Source of the DNA: an uncultured Eubacterium sp. | Lineage (GTDB): Bacteria > Bacillota > Clostridia > Lachnospirales > Lachnospiraceae | Direction: 5' to 3' | NCBI GenBank assembly: GCA_910578975.1 | Contig: CAJTRZ010000002.1 | Location: forward strand, 62,001 to 126,000 | Length of the DNA: 64,000 nt | Shown: positions 33,895 through 41,889 of the stretch, piece by piece | Numbering within the stretch: position 1 is the first letter of the stretch | How the letters are laid out: each line of letters starts with the position of its first letter | Program-made: the position numbers and the translations under genes | The notes under the pieces: generated by a model | What the model was told of the DNA's origin: nothing | Seen by the model: the letters and a program-made list of their open reading frames with translations, nothing else | Database searches by the model: none

Positions 33895-34536
33895 TATTGT
33901 CGTGAAAGGCTTATCCAAAATACGTGTAAAGAATTTTACAAAAATACCGGTAAGAAAAGCGCTGATAATAGTACCTTCTCTAGTGCCTAAAATATTGCCA
34001 CCGAAAAATAATAAAGACAGTATGATTGATAATATCACACAGAGTACATCAAATCCGATTTTTACATTACTAAAGTTTTGTTTGGACTTGTCAGACACAG
34101 CCTTCACAAAAGCTTCCCCTGAGTTCATAATCACATTGGCGATTACAGAAAGGGATATACCAAATCCTAAAATGATTATCCCGCAAATTACAAGGATAAG
34201 ACGGATAATATAAGAATTAGCAGGGATGAATGATACGCACCACATTCCGAAGTCCGTAAAATATCCAAAAACAAATGATAAAGGTATCTGTAATAATTGT
34301 ATTCGTTTAAAATCTTTTCTGAGTATTAAAATCTGACCTAAAATTAAAACACAATTCCAGATAATCAGCCACATTCCAAGGGAAAGGAATGTAAATTTGT
34401 AACTGATAATATTGGCAACAGAAGAAATTGGTGATACACCTAGTTCTCCATGCTTTGTCACAGCAACACCCATAGCTGCAAAAAATAAACTGATTATAAA
34501 TAAAATATATCTTTTTGTGAGTTCTTTTTTCTTCAT
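33883..34536 (-). CDS. YczE/YitT-type integral membrane protein
   Basis: A 217-residue protein with about six transmembrane segments. The N-terminal AAMGVAVTKHGELGVSPISSVANIIS and the central FGISLSVIANVIMNSGEAFVKAVSDK match the YczE (YyaS/YitT, DUF6198) family, whose function is unknown, possibly transport. It runs against the neighbouring genes and overlaps the kinase gene tail to tail, with no terminator between them. Confidence 0.85.
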   Translation of the reverse strand: MKKKELTKRYILFIISLFFAAMGVAVTKHGELGVSPISSVANIISYKFTFLSLGMWLIIWNCVLILGQILILRKDFKRIQLLQIPLSFVFGYFTDFGMWCVSFIPANSYIIRLILVICGIIILGFGISLSVIANVIMNSGEAFVKAVSDKSKQNFSNVKIGFDVLCVILSIILSLLFFGGNILGTREGTIISAFLTGIFVKFFTRILDKPFTTILQK

Positions 34537-34559
34537 TATGTACCTCTAAAATTCATTTG

Positions 34560-34588
34560 TTTATAGTTAAAATTTATACTTTATTCAA
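34560..34588 (-). promoter_or_regulatory. Promoter for the YczE-type gene
   Basis: On the minus strand TTGAAT (34583-34588) and TATAAA (34560-34565), spacing 17, about 24 bases before the start codon. Confidence 0.55.
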
Positions 34589-34671
34589 TAAAAAGAGCAA
34601 ATTTATTATATCTTTTTAAGAGAACAAAAGTCAATATACGTGTGATATTATTTTGTTAGAAGAAAGTTCTA

Positions 34672-35601
34672 TTATGATATAGATAAAATTGTGAATAAAA
34701 TCGTAAATATTGCTAATGTTTGTATTTTGCCTATAATATAGTATTTAATAAAAGATTTATTTTTAAATTGTGAAATTGATTGGAATGTAATAGAGAGTCC
34801 TCCGAAAATACATACAAATAATATTATAAATAATTTCAGACCTTCAGCTGGCAGGTGTGTGGCGGTATACTTACAGCCGCTTGTTATTTCTACAAGAGAA
34901 ACAATAAAACATTTATACAAATTCTTCATGTCAAACCTATTAATAAATTCTACTAAAATAGAAAAACAGATGACATATACGCATAAATTCAGAATAGAAA
35001 ATGTAGATGAGCGTATTACGCTTGTCTGTTTGGGTGAGAGTTTTGATGGATGTGAAAATGTTTTATCAGATATGATTTTTTTCTTAAAGAAAAATTTATT
35101 TACAATTCCAACACATACCGCAGGCAGGTATACAAGTGCAATAAATCCCTTTGCATCTAATGATAAAATACCATCCATGACGATGCGATTGTTTAGGCAG
35201 GTATAGATAATATAATTTATTAAAAAGGACAGACTGCAGTTATTGCAAAAAGTAGATAAATATTGACCTTCTGAACGGCTAATCAGGTTTCTTTCATATA
35301 AGTCATTGATTGTTTTAGCGCCCATAGGATATCCACCGGTAAAGCCTATCAGTACAGCAAAACAGCCGTTCCTTGAAATGCAGAACAGCTTTGAAAGAAA
35401 TGGATAGAAGAAATAACTGATATATTGGCATAAGTCGTGAGAAATCATATAATTTGTCAACAACATGAAAGGAAATAATGCAGGAATAACAGAATAAATG
35501 GACAGTTCAATTCCTCTTTTTACACCAGTGGTTACTGTTTGTGGTTCTAATAATATAATGATAGCAATAGTAATACAAATAAATGATAATATTTTTTTCA
35601 T
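34672..35601 (-). CDS. YlbJ-like membrane protein
   Basis: A 309-residue protein with about eight hydrophobic segments and a nucleoside-recognition (Gate-like) motif: IGFTGGYPMGAKTINDLYERNLISRSEGQYLSTFCNNCS near residues 100-138, the hallmark of YlbJ. In Bacillus subtilis ylbJ follows coaD and is a sporulation membrane protein of about 400 residues; here it is shorter, on the opposite strand and separated from coaD by an inserted gene group. The location still supports the YlbJ assignment. The transported or sensed substrate is unknown. Confidence 0.82.
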   Translation of the reverse strand: MKKILSFICITIAIIILLEPQTVTTGVKRGIELSIYSVIPALFPFMLLTNYMISHDLCQYISYFFYPFLSKLFCISRNGCFAVLIGFTGGYPMGAKTINDLYERNLISRSEGQYLSTFCNNCSLSFLINYIIYTCLNNRIVMDGILSLDAKGFIALVYLPAVCVGIVNKFFFKKKIISDKTFSHPSKLSPKQTSVIRSSTFSILNLCVYVICFSILVEFINRFDMKNLYKCFIVSLVEITSGCKYTATHLPAEGLKLFIILFVCIFGGLSITFQSISQFKNKSFIKYYIIGKIQTLAIFTILFTILSIS

Positions 35602-35657
35602 AAAAGGCTTTTTTATTATAATATTGCTACTTTTTTTACTTTATTACTTTATATAGG

Positions 35658-35686
35658 TTGAAATTCATCTGAAAATACAATAAAAT
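35658..35686 (+). promoter_or_regulatory. Promoter for the WalJ-type gene
   Basis: TTGAAA at 35658-35663 and TAAAAT at 35681-35686, spacing 17. It overlaps an in-frame ATG at 35685, which is one reason to reject that codon as the start. Confidence 0.65.
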
Positions 35687-35723
35687 GGACAAGGAAGTTT
35701 TGTCGAAAGAAATAGGAGAAGAA

Positions 35724-36530
35724 ATGAAACTATCGTCCATCTCAAGTGGCAGTAAAGGAAATTGCATATTGGTTGAGAATGATAAGACATCTCTTTTAGT
35801 GGATGTGGGAATTAGTAAAAAAAGAGTAGAAGAAGGACTAGCCTGTTTTGGCAAGAGTCCGGAAAAACTTGATGGAATATTAATTACTCATGAACATAGC
35901 GATCATATAAAAGGATTAGGTGTTTTTCTTAGAAAATATAATATGCCTGTCTATGCTACAGAAAAGACAATAGATTATATATTACATAGTTCCAGTGTAG
36001 GAAAGGTTGATACAGATATGTTTGTTCCAATAGAACGGAATAAGCATTTTGAAATTAAAAATCTGAGAATATCACCATTACAGATAAGTCATGATGCGGC
36101 TGATCCGGTATGTTATCGTTTTGATGAAGATTCAACAAAGAATAAATCCTGTGCAATTGCTACTGATCTGGGAGAAGTAACAGAAGAGTTGGTAAATTCA
36201 CTTCAGGAATTAGATGGAATACTAGTGGAATCAAACCATGATATCAGAATGTTACAAATGGGGGCATATCCATATCATTTAAAACAGCGAATATGGGGAA
36301 ATAAAGGGCATCTCTCAAATGAAGCTTGTGGTAATTTTGTGAATCATATTATTAGCGACAGATTAAAGCAGATAGTATTGGGACATTTGAGTCAGGAAAA
36401 TAATTATCCGGAATTGGCGTTTCAGGCAGTCCGCAATGAAATAAATTTTGCAAAGCATAAGTTTAATACAGATGATATTGATTTAAAAGTTGCAAGCAGG
36501 ACAGGTCCGTCTTGCAATATTGAATTTTAA
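35724..36530 (+). CDS. MBL-fold metallo-hydrolase, WalJ/YycJ type
   Basis: A 268-residue metallo-beta-lactamase-fold protein. The metal-binding THEHSDH motif is near residue 60, with SISSGSKGNC at the N-terminus and HDAADPVCYR and VLGHLSQENNYPELA further on, all typical of the WalJ/YycJ group, thought to be a DNA exonuclease or cell-wall-related hydrolase. No WalRK two-component genes are nearby. The ATG at 35724 has AGGAGAAG before it; the frame's first ATG lies in the promoter. Confidence 0.88.
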   Translation: MKLSSISSGSKGNCILVENDKTSLLVDVGISKKRVEEGLACFGKSPEKLDGILITHEHSDHIKGLGVFLRKYNMPVYATEKTIDYILHSSSVGKVDTDMFVPIERNKHFEIKNLRISPLQISHDAADPVCYRFDEDSTKNKSCAIATDLGEVTEELVNSLQELDGILVESNHDIRMLQMGAYPYHLKQRIWGNKGHLSNEACGNFVNHIISDRLKQIVLGHLSQENNYPELAFQAVRNEINFAKHKFNTDDIDLKVASRTGPSCNIEF

Positions 36531-36564
36531 TATTATAAATAGAATGAAACCGTAGGAGGATTTT

Positions 36565-36837
36565 ATGAAGAAGACAATTATAACAGTTGTAGGAAAAGAT
36601 ACTGTAGGAATTATTGCTGCAGTATGTACATATTTAGCAGAGAACAAAGTAAATATTCTTGATATTTCACAGACAATTGTTCAGGAATATTTTAATATGA
36701 TGATGATTGTAGATTGTAATGGTTCGGTAAAACCAGTGCATGAACTGGCAGATGATTTGGAAAAAATCGGAGAAGAAATCGGTGTCAGCATCAGAATGCA
36801 GCATGAAGATATTTTTAACAGCATGCACAGAATCTAA
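36565..36837 (+). CDS. ACT-domain protein (UPF0237)
   Basis: A 90-residue ACT domain of the UPF0237 group, with KDTVGIIAAVCTYLAENKVNILDISQTIV as its ligand-binding core. It is linked to the UPF0210 gene downstream by 27 bases, a pairing that is widely conserved, implying that it regulates or stabilises that enzyme in response to a small ligand, probably an amino acid. An AGGAGG site precedes the ATG. Confidence 0.93.
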   Translation: MKKTIITVVGKDTVGIIAAVCTYLAENKVNILDISQTIVQEYFNMMMIVDCNGSVKPVHELADDLEKIGEEIGVSIRMQHEDIFNSMHRI

Positions 36838-36864
36838 TACGTGTGTAAATACTAGGAGGCAGTA

Positions 36865-38229
36865 ATGATTAATAAGTTTGAAGTTATTGAGACAAACAAA
36901 ATGATTGATAACTACAATCTGGATGTGAGAACTATTACACTAGGAATCAGTCTAATGGATTGTATTAGCGATGATTTAGAAACATTAAATAACAATATAT
37001 ACAATAAGATAAAGCGTCTGGCTGGAAATCTTGTACAGACAGGTGAGGATATCTCGAAAGAATATGGTATTCCTATTGTAAATAAAAGAATATCTGTTAC
37101 GCCAATCGGTCTGATTGGTGCGAGTGCCTGCAAGACACCGGAAGATTTTGTTACAATTGCTAAGACTTTAGATAAAGTGGCAAAGGAAGTAGGAGTTAAT
37201 TTCCTTGGAGGATATACAGCTTTAGTTAGTAAAGGTATGTCACCGGCAGAAGAAAATCTTATTAAATCTATTCCTGAGGCTTTGGCATGTACAGAGCGCG
37301 TTTGTAGTTCTGTGAATGTAGGTTCTACAAAAACAGGTATTAATATGGATGCTGTAAGATTAATGGGCGAGATTGTGAAAGAGACAGCAGAGGCATCAAA
37401 AAAAGATGATTCTCTAGGATGTGCAAAACTGGTTATATTTTGTAATGCTCCAGATGACAATCCTTTTATGGCGGGAGCTTTTCATGGGGTAACAGAGGCA
37501 GATGCGATTATTAATGTTGGTGTTTCAGGACCAGGTGTGGTAAGACATGCGCTGAAAAAGGTTCGCGGTGAGAATTTTGAAGTTCTCTGTGATACGATAA
37601 AAAAGACAGCATTTAAGATTACAAGAGTCGGACAGCTAGTAGCAAAAGAGGCTTCTAAGAGATTAAATATTCCTTTTGGAATTATCGATTTATCTCTGGC
37701 GCCTACCCCTGCTGTAGGAGACAGTGTTGCTGACATATTAGAAGAAATTGGTTTACAAAGAGCTGGTGCTCCGGGAACAACTGCAGCATTGGCAATGCTG
37801 AATGATCAGGTAAAAAAAGGCGGAGTTATGGCATCTTCCTATGTAGGAGGACTGAGTGGTGCATTCATTCCGGTATCAGAAGACCAGGGAATGATTGATG
37901 CAGTAAAAGAGGGGGCATTAACTCTTGAAAAATTAGAAGCAATGACATGTGTATGTTCTGTAGGTTTAGATATGATTGCAATCCCAGGTAACACAAAAGC
38001 TACAACGATTGCTGGAATTATTGCTGATGAATCAGCAATCGGTATGGTAAACCAGAAGACAACAGCAGTGAGAATTATTCCGGTAATTGGAAAAGATGTT
38101 GGAGAGACAGTAGAGTTTGGCGGTTTATTAGGCTATGCACCAATTATGCCGGTTAATCAATTCTCATGTGATAATTTTGTTAATCGAACAGGAAGAATTC
38201 CTGCCCCAATCCACAGTTTCAAGAACTAA
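36865..38229 (+). CDS. UPF0210 (PFL-like) protein
   Basis: A 454-residue protein of the DUF711/UPF0210 family, with the signatures DVRTITLGISLMDCISDD, KRISVTPIGLIGAS, NFLGGYTALVSKGMSP and the C-terminal VMASSYVGGLSGAFIPVSEDQGM. Distant similarity to pyruvate formate-lyase-type folds led to the PFL label, but no glycyl-radical motif is evident, and the reaction is unknown. It is preceded by its ACT partner. The gene ends 2 bases into the right boundary of a large palindromic element: the stop codon (38227-38229) is the first three bases of the outer inverted repeat. Confidence 0.92.
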   Translation: MINKFEVIETNKMIDNYNLDVRTITLGISLMDCISDDLETLNNNIYNKIKRLAGNLVQTGEDISKEYGIPIVNKRISVTPIGLIGASACKTPEDFVTIAKTLDKVAKEVGVNFLGGYTALVSKGMSPAEENLIKSIPEALACTERVCSSVNVGSTKTGINMDAVRLMGEIVKETAEASKKDDSLGCAKLVIFCNAPDDNPFMAGAFHGVTEADAIINVGVSGPGVVRHALKKVRGENFEVLCDTIKKTAFKITRVGQLVAKEASKRLNIPFGIIDLSLAPTPAVGDSVADILEEIGLQRAGAPGTTAALAMLNDQVKKGGVMASSYVGGLSGAFIPVSEDQGMIDAVKEGALTLEKLEAMTCVCSVGLDMIAIPGNTKATTIAGIIADESAIGMVNQKTTAVRIIPVIGKDVGETVEFGGLLGYAPIMPVNQFSCDNFVNRTGRIPAPIHSFKN

Positions 38230-38460
38230 GCAGTTATCTGCGAATAAAAATATAAGAAAGCCTCCAGAATGCTCGCATTCATGGAGACTTTCTTATATTT
38301 TTATTCATAGGAACGCAAAACGGATGAGCAAGACACGAAGTGTCTGTGAATCGTTTTGCGTTCGCAGATAACTGCTTAGAGGCAGAGAGCAAGACACGAA
38401 GTGTCTGCGAATCATTTTGCGTTCGCAGATAACTGTGTAAGGCAGATAACTGTGTAAGAC
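38227..38460. repeat. Nested three-way-junction palindromic element with duplicated half
   Basis: Perfect 18-bp outer arms (38227-38244 and 38361-38378) enclose two hairpins. The first has 16 perfect pairs (38245-38260/38288-38303) extended by CTCCA/TGGAG and GAATGC/GCATTC. The second has 12 perfect pairs (38311-38322/38352-38363) with an AGACAC-GAA-GTGTCT tip. Bases 38326-38376 are then repeated at 38387-38437 with a few changes, and a 17-base piece is repeated again at 38442-38458. The element fills most of the 300-base gap to the SDR gene; the remainder to 38529 is AT-rich leader with an AGGAGG site. Confidence 0.75.
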
Positions 38461-38529
38461 GAGCTATCTAAAAATTATACATCACAAATAACTCTTCTAT
38501 GAATATGGTATTTTAGGAGGAGTTTGAGA

Positions 38530-39429
38530 ATGAAAGAAAACGATAATTATGGATGTATACAAGAGTGTGAAAAAATACCATTATCTTTCCCACCACAACA
38601 TCAGGACAGACAACCTGGAATTGAATGTATTATGACTCCAAGACCAGTATCAGAAACAAATAGGTGTAGAAGAAAATTGGAGAATAAAGTTGCCATTATT
38701 ACAGGGGGAGACAGTGGAATAGGAAGGGCTGTCGCTTATGATTTTGTAAAAGAGGGAGCATCGGTTGTAATTATATATTATGATGAGGAATGTGATGCAG
38801 AAGAAACGAAAGAACGGATAAAACAGTTAGGAGGAAAGTGCCTGCTAATGCAGGGAGACTTGAAAGACAGATGTTTTATTCAACAATGTATAAACAGTAC
38901 GATTGAATGTTTTGGGAGAATTGATATTTTAGTAAATAATCATGGTGTACAATTTATACAACATAGCATTTTGGATATTTCACCGGAACAACTGAATATG
39001 GTATTTCAAAATAATGTAATTTCCTTTTTTTATATGATACAGGCAGTGTTACCTTACATGAGAAAAGGAAGCAGTATAGTAAATACTACTTCGGTAACAG
39101 CATATCAAGGTAACAAAGAGTTAATAGATTATAGTGCAACCAAAGGTGCTATAGTTTCTCTTACAAGATCATTAGCTTTGTCATTGGCAGAGCGGGGGAT
39201 TCGGGTGAATGCAGTAGCACCGGGGCCGATATGGACGCCCCTAATTCCGGCTTCTTTTTCAGCTGAAGAGGTTGCAACATTTGGACGGAAAACTTCACAG
39301 GTTCCAATGATGAGAGCAGGACAGCCTTGTGAAGTTTCAACATGTTATGTTTTTCTGGCATCAGAAGATGCCTCCTATATGACAGGACAGGTGTTACATC
39401 CAAATGGTGGTACGATTGTAGGTGCATAG
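38530..39429 (+). CDS. Short-chain dehydrogenase/reductase, YhdF-like
   Basis: NAD(P)-dependent oxidoreductase of 299 residues. An N-terminal extension with PLSFPPQHQDRQPGIECIM, typical of the YhdF/YghA group, precedes the Rossmann motif TGGDSGIGRAVA (near residue 58). NNHG, the catalytic Ser in NTTSVTAYQG and the YSATKGA active site follow, then APGPIWTPL and the C-terminal GQVLHPNGGT. The substrate is unknown. I use ATG 38530 rather than TTG 38524. It stands alone between the palindromic element and a strong terminator. Confidence 0.9.
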   Translation: MKENDNYGCIQECEKIPLSFPPQHQDRQPGIECIMTPRPVSETNRCRRKLENKVAIITGGDSGIGRAVAYDFVKEGASVVIIYYDEECDAEETKERIKQLGGKCLLMQGDLKDRCFIQQCINSTIECFGRIDILVNNHGVQFIQHSILDISPEQLNMVFQNNVISFFYMIQAVLPYMRKGSSIVNTTSVTAYQGNKELIDYSATKGAIVSLTRSLALSLAERGIRVNAVAPGPIWTPLIPASFSAEEVATFGRKTSQVPMMRAGQPCEVSTCYVFLASEDASYMTGQVLHPNGGTIVGA

Positions 39430-39438
39430 TAAATTGGT

Positions 39439-39485
39439 AAAAATACCTCCATATATCTTATTCAAAGATATATGGAGGTATTTTT
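39439..39485. terminator. Bidirectional terminator between the SDR gene and tmcAL
   Basis: A perfect 20-bp stem (39439-39458 with 39466-39485), A-run on one side and T-run on the other, between convergent genes. Confidence 0.92.
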
Positions 39486-39500
39486 CATGAAGTGCAAATA

Positions 39501-40721
39501 TTAAATAATACATATCTGTCGTTCAAACTCTGTTGGTATCATTTTACCATATTTATTCATATATACCATACGATATAATTCATCTGCTCTTATATTAATA
39601 TCAAGCATTTTTCGTGTTTCATTTGTAGAGTTATTATAGTAGGTTGAAAACTTACTAATAATATCTAATGAACTGTTCTCTTTTATTTTTGTCAGAATAT
39701 TATTCTCTTTCTTAAAACCTAATACACGTACAAAATCAAAAAAGTCATTGCTTATAAATTGTGCCATATCATTTGCAGTAATATTTAACAGAATATGAGA
39801 CAAAACTCTTGATATGCCTGAATAAGTATAATTTTTGGAATGCAATTCTTCAATAAAAGATTCAATATTAAAATAATTGGATTTTAAATTCTTAATTCTA
39901 TTTGATAAATCCTCAGAAAGATCATAATAATTTGAAAAATCATTGGTTTTAATTAATTGATATCCTAATATTGTACTAAAATCATTTAATTCTATATAGT
40001 TAGTATCTTCATAGATATCAATACAATTTTTAGGAATAAAATTGTTAATAGCCTGATTAGAATTTAAAGCTTTCCGAATACCTGTAGCAGATGCAAATTT
40101 ATCATCTAAGTTATCAGAATTATAAGAGGAGCCAACTCTTTTGATAGCTAGAGGTTTAATTTTTGAATGAAATTTTTTTAGAGCTTTTAAATATTCTATA
40201 GCAAGAATATTGTTTGCTTTTTCCAAAATTTGATTCAGCATATATCCGTCTAATATATTATTTTCATTACAATAATCTGTTAATGCCTTTGCTCTGGCTT
40301 TTGGATAAGAAAAGCCGTTTTTTAAATAAACTGCCAGCATATTTTTATAGTCTTCAGGTTCTGTTAAAAGAATGTTTGTGATAATCGGAAGTGCTTTAAT
40401 GTTCTCTGTTTCACAGCCGAAACAGAGATAGTCGACACAGTTTAGTTTATCTAATAATCTAACTGCTGCATGAGCAAACGTTTCAGCAGAAGCAGTAGAG
40501 TAAATAACCGGAAGTTCTAAAACAACATCTGCACCGTTTTGAAGTGCGGCAGTTGTTCTGATTGATTTATCAAAAATTGCGGGGGTACCACGTTGTACGA
40601 AATTCCCACTACAAATAATTACTACGTTATCTGCATGTGTTATTTTTTTTGCTTTTTCAATTAAGTATTTATGACCATTATGAAATGGATTAAATTCTGC
40701 AATAATTCCAATTGTTTTCAT
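39501..40721 (-). CDS. tmcAL: tRNA(Met) cytidine acetate ligase
   Basis: Forms N4-acetylcytidine at the wobble position of elongator tRNA-Met using acetate and ATP. The N-terminal nucleotidyltransferase motif AEFNPFHNGHKYLIEKA carries the HxGH-type site. CSGNFVQRGTPAIFDK and the C-terminal RVGSSYNS...FASATGIRKAL are family hallmarks (YlbM). Length 406 is normal. In Bacillus ylbM precedes ylbN-rpmF; here it is inverted and separated from them by pta-ackA, whose products metabolise the same acetate. Confidence 0.93.
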   Translation of the reverse strand: MKTIGIIAEFNPFHNGHKYLIEKAKKITHADNVVIICSGNFVQRGTPAIFDKSIRTTAALQNGADVVLELPVIYSTASAETFAHAAVRLLDKLNCVDYLCFGCETENIKALPIITNILLTEPEDYKNMLAVYLKNGFSYPKARAKALTDYCNENNILDGYMLNQILEKANNILAIEYLKALKKFHSKIKPLAIKRVGSSYNSDNLDDKFASATGIRKALNSNQAINNFIPKNCIDIYEDTNYIELNDFSTILGYQLIKTNDFSNYYDLSEDLSNRIKNLKSNYFNIESFIEELHSKNYTYSGISRVLSHILLNITANDMAQFISNDFFDFVRVLGFKKENNILTKIKENSSLDIISKFSTYYNNSTNETRKMLDINIRADELYRMVYMNKYGKMIPTEFERQICII

Positions 40722-40740
40722 AAGTTACCTCGCTAAATTG

Positions 40741-40769
40741 ATTTTAACATTAATATAATAATGTTTCAA
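40741..40769 (-). promoter_or_regulatory. Promoter for tmcAL
   Basis: On the minus strand TTGAAA (40764-40769) and TAAAAT (40741-40746), spacing 17, about 20 bases before the start codon. Confidence 0.6.
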
Positions 40770-40770
40770 T

Positions 40771-40805
40771 AAAATAATGCACTTTAAATAAAAATAATGC
40801 ACTTT
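40771..40805 (+). promoter_or_regulatory. Paired direct repeats between divergent promoters
   Basis: The 15-base sequence AAAATAATGCACTTT occurs at 40771-40785 and again at 40791-40805, exactly 20 bases apart, about two helical turns. It lies between the tmcAL -35 box and the pta -35 box, the position expected for an operator acting on one or both promoters. No known regulator consensus is recognised. Confidence 0.5.
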
Positions 40806-40811
40806 TAGGAG

Positions 40812-40840
40812 TTGTTAATTAAAATCCATTATACTATAAT
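40812..40840 (+). promoter_or_regulatory. Promoter for pta-ackA
   Basis: TTGTTA at 40812-40817 and a perfect TATAAT at 40835-40840, spacing 17, about 40 bases before the pta start. Confidence 0.7.
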
Positions 40841-40879
40841 ATAGATTGGACTGAAGAATAATTTTGAAGGAGAATATAT

Positions 40880-41875
40880 ATGAGTTTTATTGAACAGTTA
40901 AAAGAAAAAGCTAGAGCAAACAGAAAAACAATCGTTTTACCTGAAGGCATGGATAGGCGCACATATGAGGCATTGGAACAGATTCTCAAAGAAGATTTTG
41001 CAGATGTCGTATTGCTTGCTACAGATGAAGAGGTGGCGGAATACGGAGAGGGGCTGGATATTGAGGGTGCTACAATTATTGATCCAAGATATAGTGAGAA
41101 GTTAAAGCAATATGCAACAGATTTGTATGAATTAAGAAAAGCAAAGGGAATGACAGAAAGACAGGCATATGCGATGCTAGTCAGTGATTATATGTATTAT
41201 GCATGTATGATGGTGCGTGCTGGAGATGCTGATGGTGTTGTATCAGGAGCATGTCATTCATCTGCGAATACATTAAGACCATCATTACAAATTATAAAAA
41301 CGAAACCTGGAAGCAAATTAGTTTCAGCATTTTTTGTGATTTGTGTTCCAAACAAAGAAATGGGAGCAGATGGCGTTTTTGTAATGGGGGATTGTGGATT
41401 AAACCAGAATCCAAATCCAGTTCAACTAGCAGATATTGCTGCAAGTAGTGCGGAGTCTTTTGAGTATTTGGTTGGTGAAAAGGCGAGAGTTGCAATGTTG
41501 TCTCATTCATCCTATGGAAGTGCAGCACACAATGATGTTGATAAAGTAGTAGAAGCAACAGCGATAGCAAGAAAAGAATATCCTCAGTTTTTAATAGATG
41601 GAGAGCTTCAGACAGATGCAGCATTGGTTCCCGAAATAGCAGAATTTAAGGCACCAGGCAGCCCGGTAGCAGGGAAAGCAAATGTTTTAGTATTTCCTGA
41701 TTTAGACGCCGGAAATATTGGGTATAAATTATTACAGAGGCTTGGATTGGCAGAAGCTTATGGACCACTATGTCAGGGAATTGCAAAACCGATTAATGAC
41801 TTATCACGTGGATGCAGTGCAAAAGATATTGTGGGAGTTGTTGCAATTACAGCTGTTCAGGCACAAATTAGTTAA
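40880..41875 (+). CDS. pta: Phosphate acetyltransferase
   Basis: Converts acetyl-CoA and phosphate to acetyl phosphate, the first step of acetate formation. The 331-residue short form is complete, with the family motifs VLPEGMDRRTYEAL at the N-terminus, GDADGVVSGACHSSANTLRP and the C-terminal FPDLDAGNIGYKLLQRLG. An AAGGAGA site precedes the ATG. It is 14 bases before ackA in a two-gene operon. Confidence 0.96.
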   Translation: MSFIEQLKEKARANRKTIVLPEGMDRRTYEALEQILKEDFADVVLLATDEEVAEYGEGLDIEGATIIDPRYSEKLKQYATDLYELRKAKGMTERQAYAMLVSDYMYYACMMVRAGDADGVVSGACHSSANTLRPSLQIIKTKPGSKLVSAFFVICVPNKEMGADGVFVMGDCGLNQNPNPVQLADIAASSAESFEYLVGEKARVAMLSHSSYGSAAHNDVDKVVEATAIARKEYPQFLIDGELQTDAALVPEIAEFKAPGSPVAGKANVLVFPDLDAGNIGYKLLQRLGLAEAYGPLCQGIAKPINDLSRGCSAKDIVGVVAITAVQAQIS

Positions 41876-41889
41876 AGAAGGATAGAAAG

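Noticed and set aside
34859..35206. 115-residue plus-strand frame
   Set aside because: Antisense to the ylbJ-like gene, whose membrane-protein pattern and conserved motif are convincing.
36912..37460. 182-residue minus-strand frame
   Set aside because: Entirely antisense to the UPF0210 gene, no family resemblance and no ribosome binding site.
38135..38371. 78-residue frame through the nested palindrome
   Set aside because: It starts inside the UPF0210 gene and simply reads across the inverted repeats, giving no protein-like pattern.
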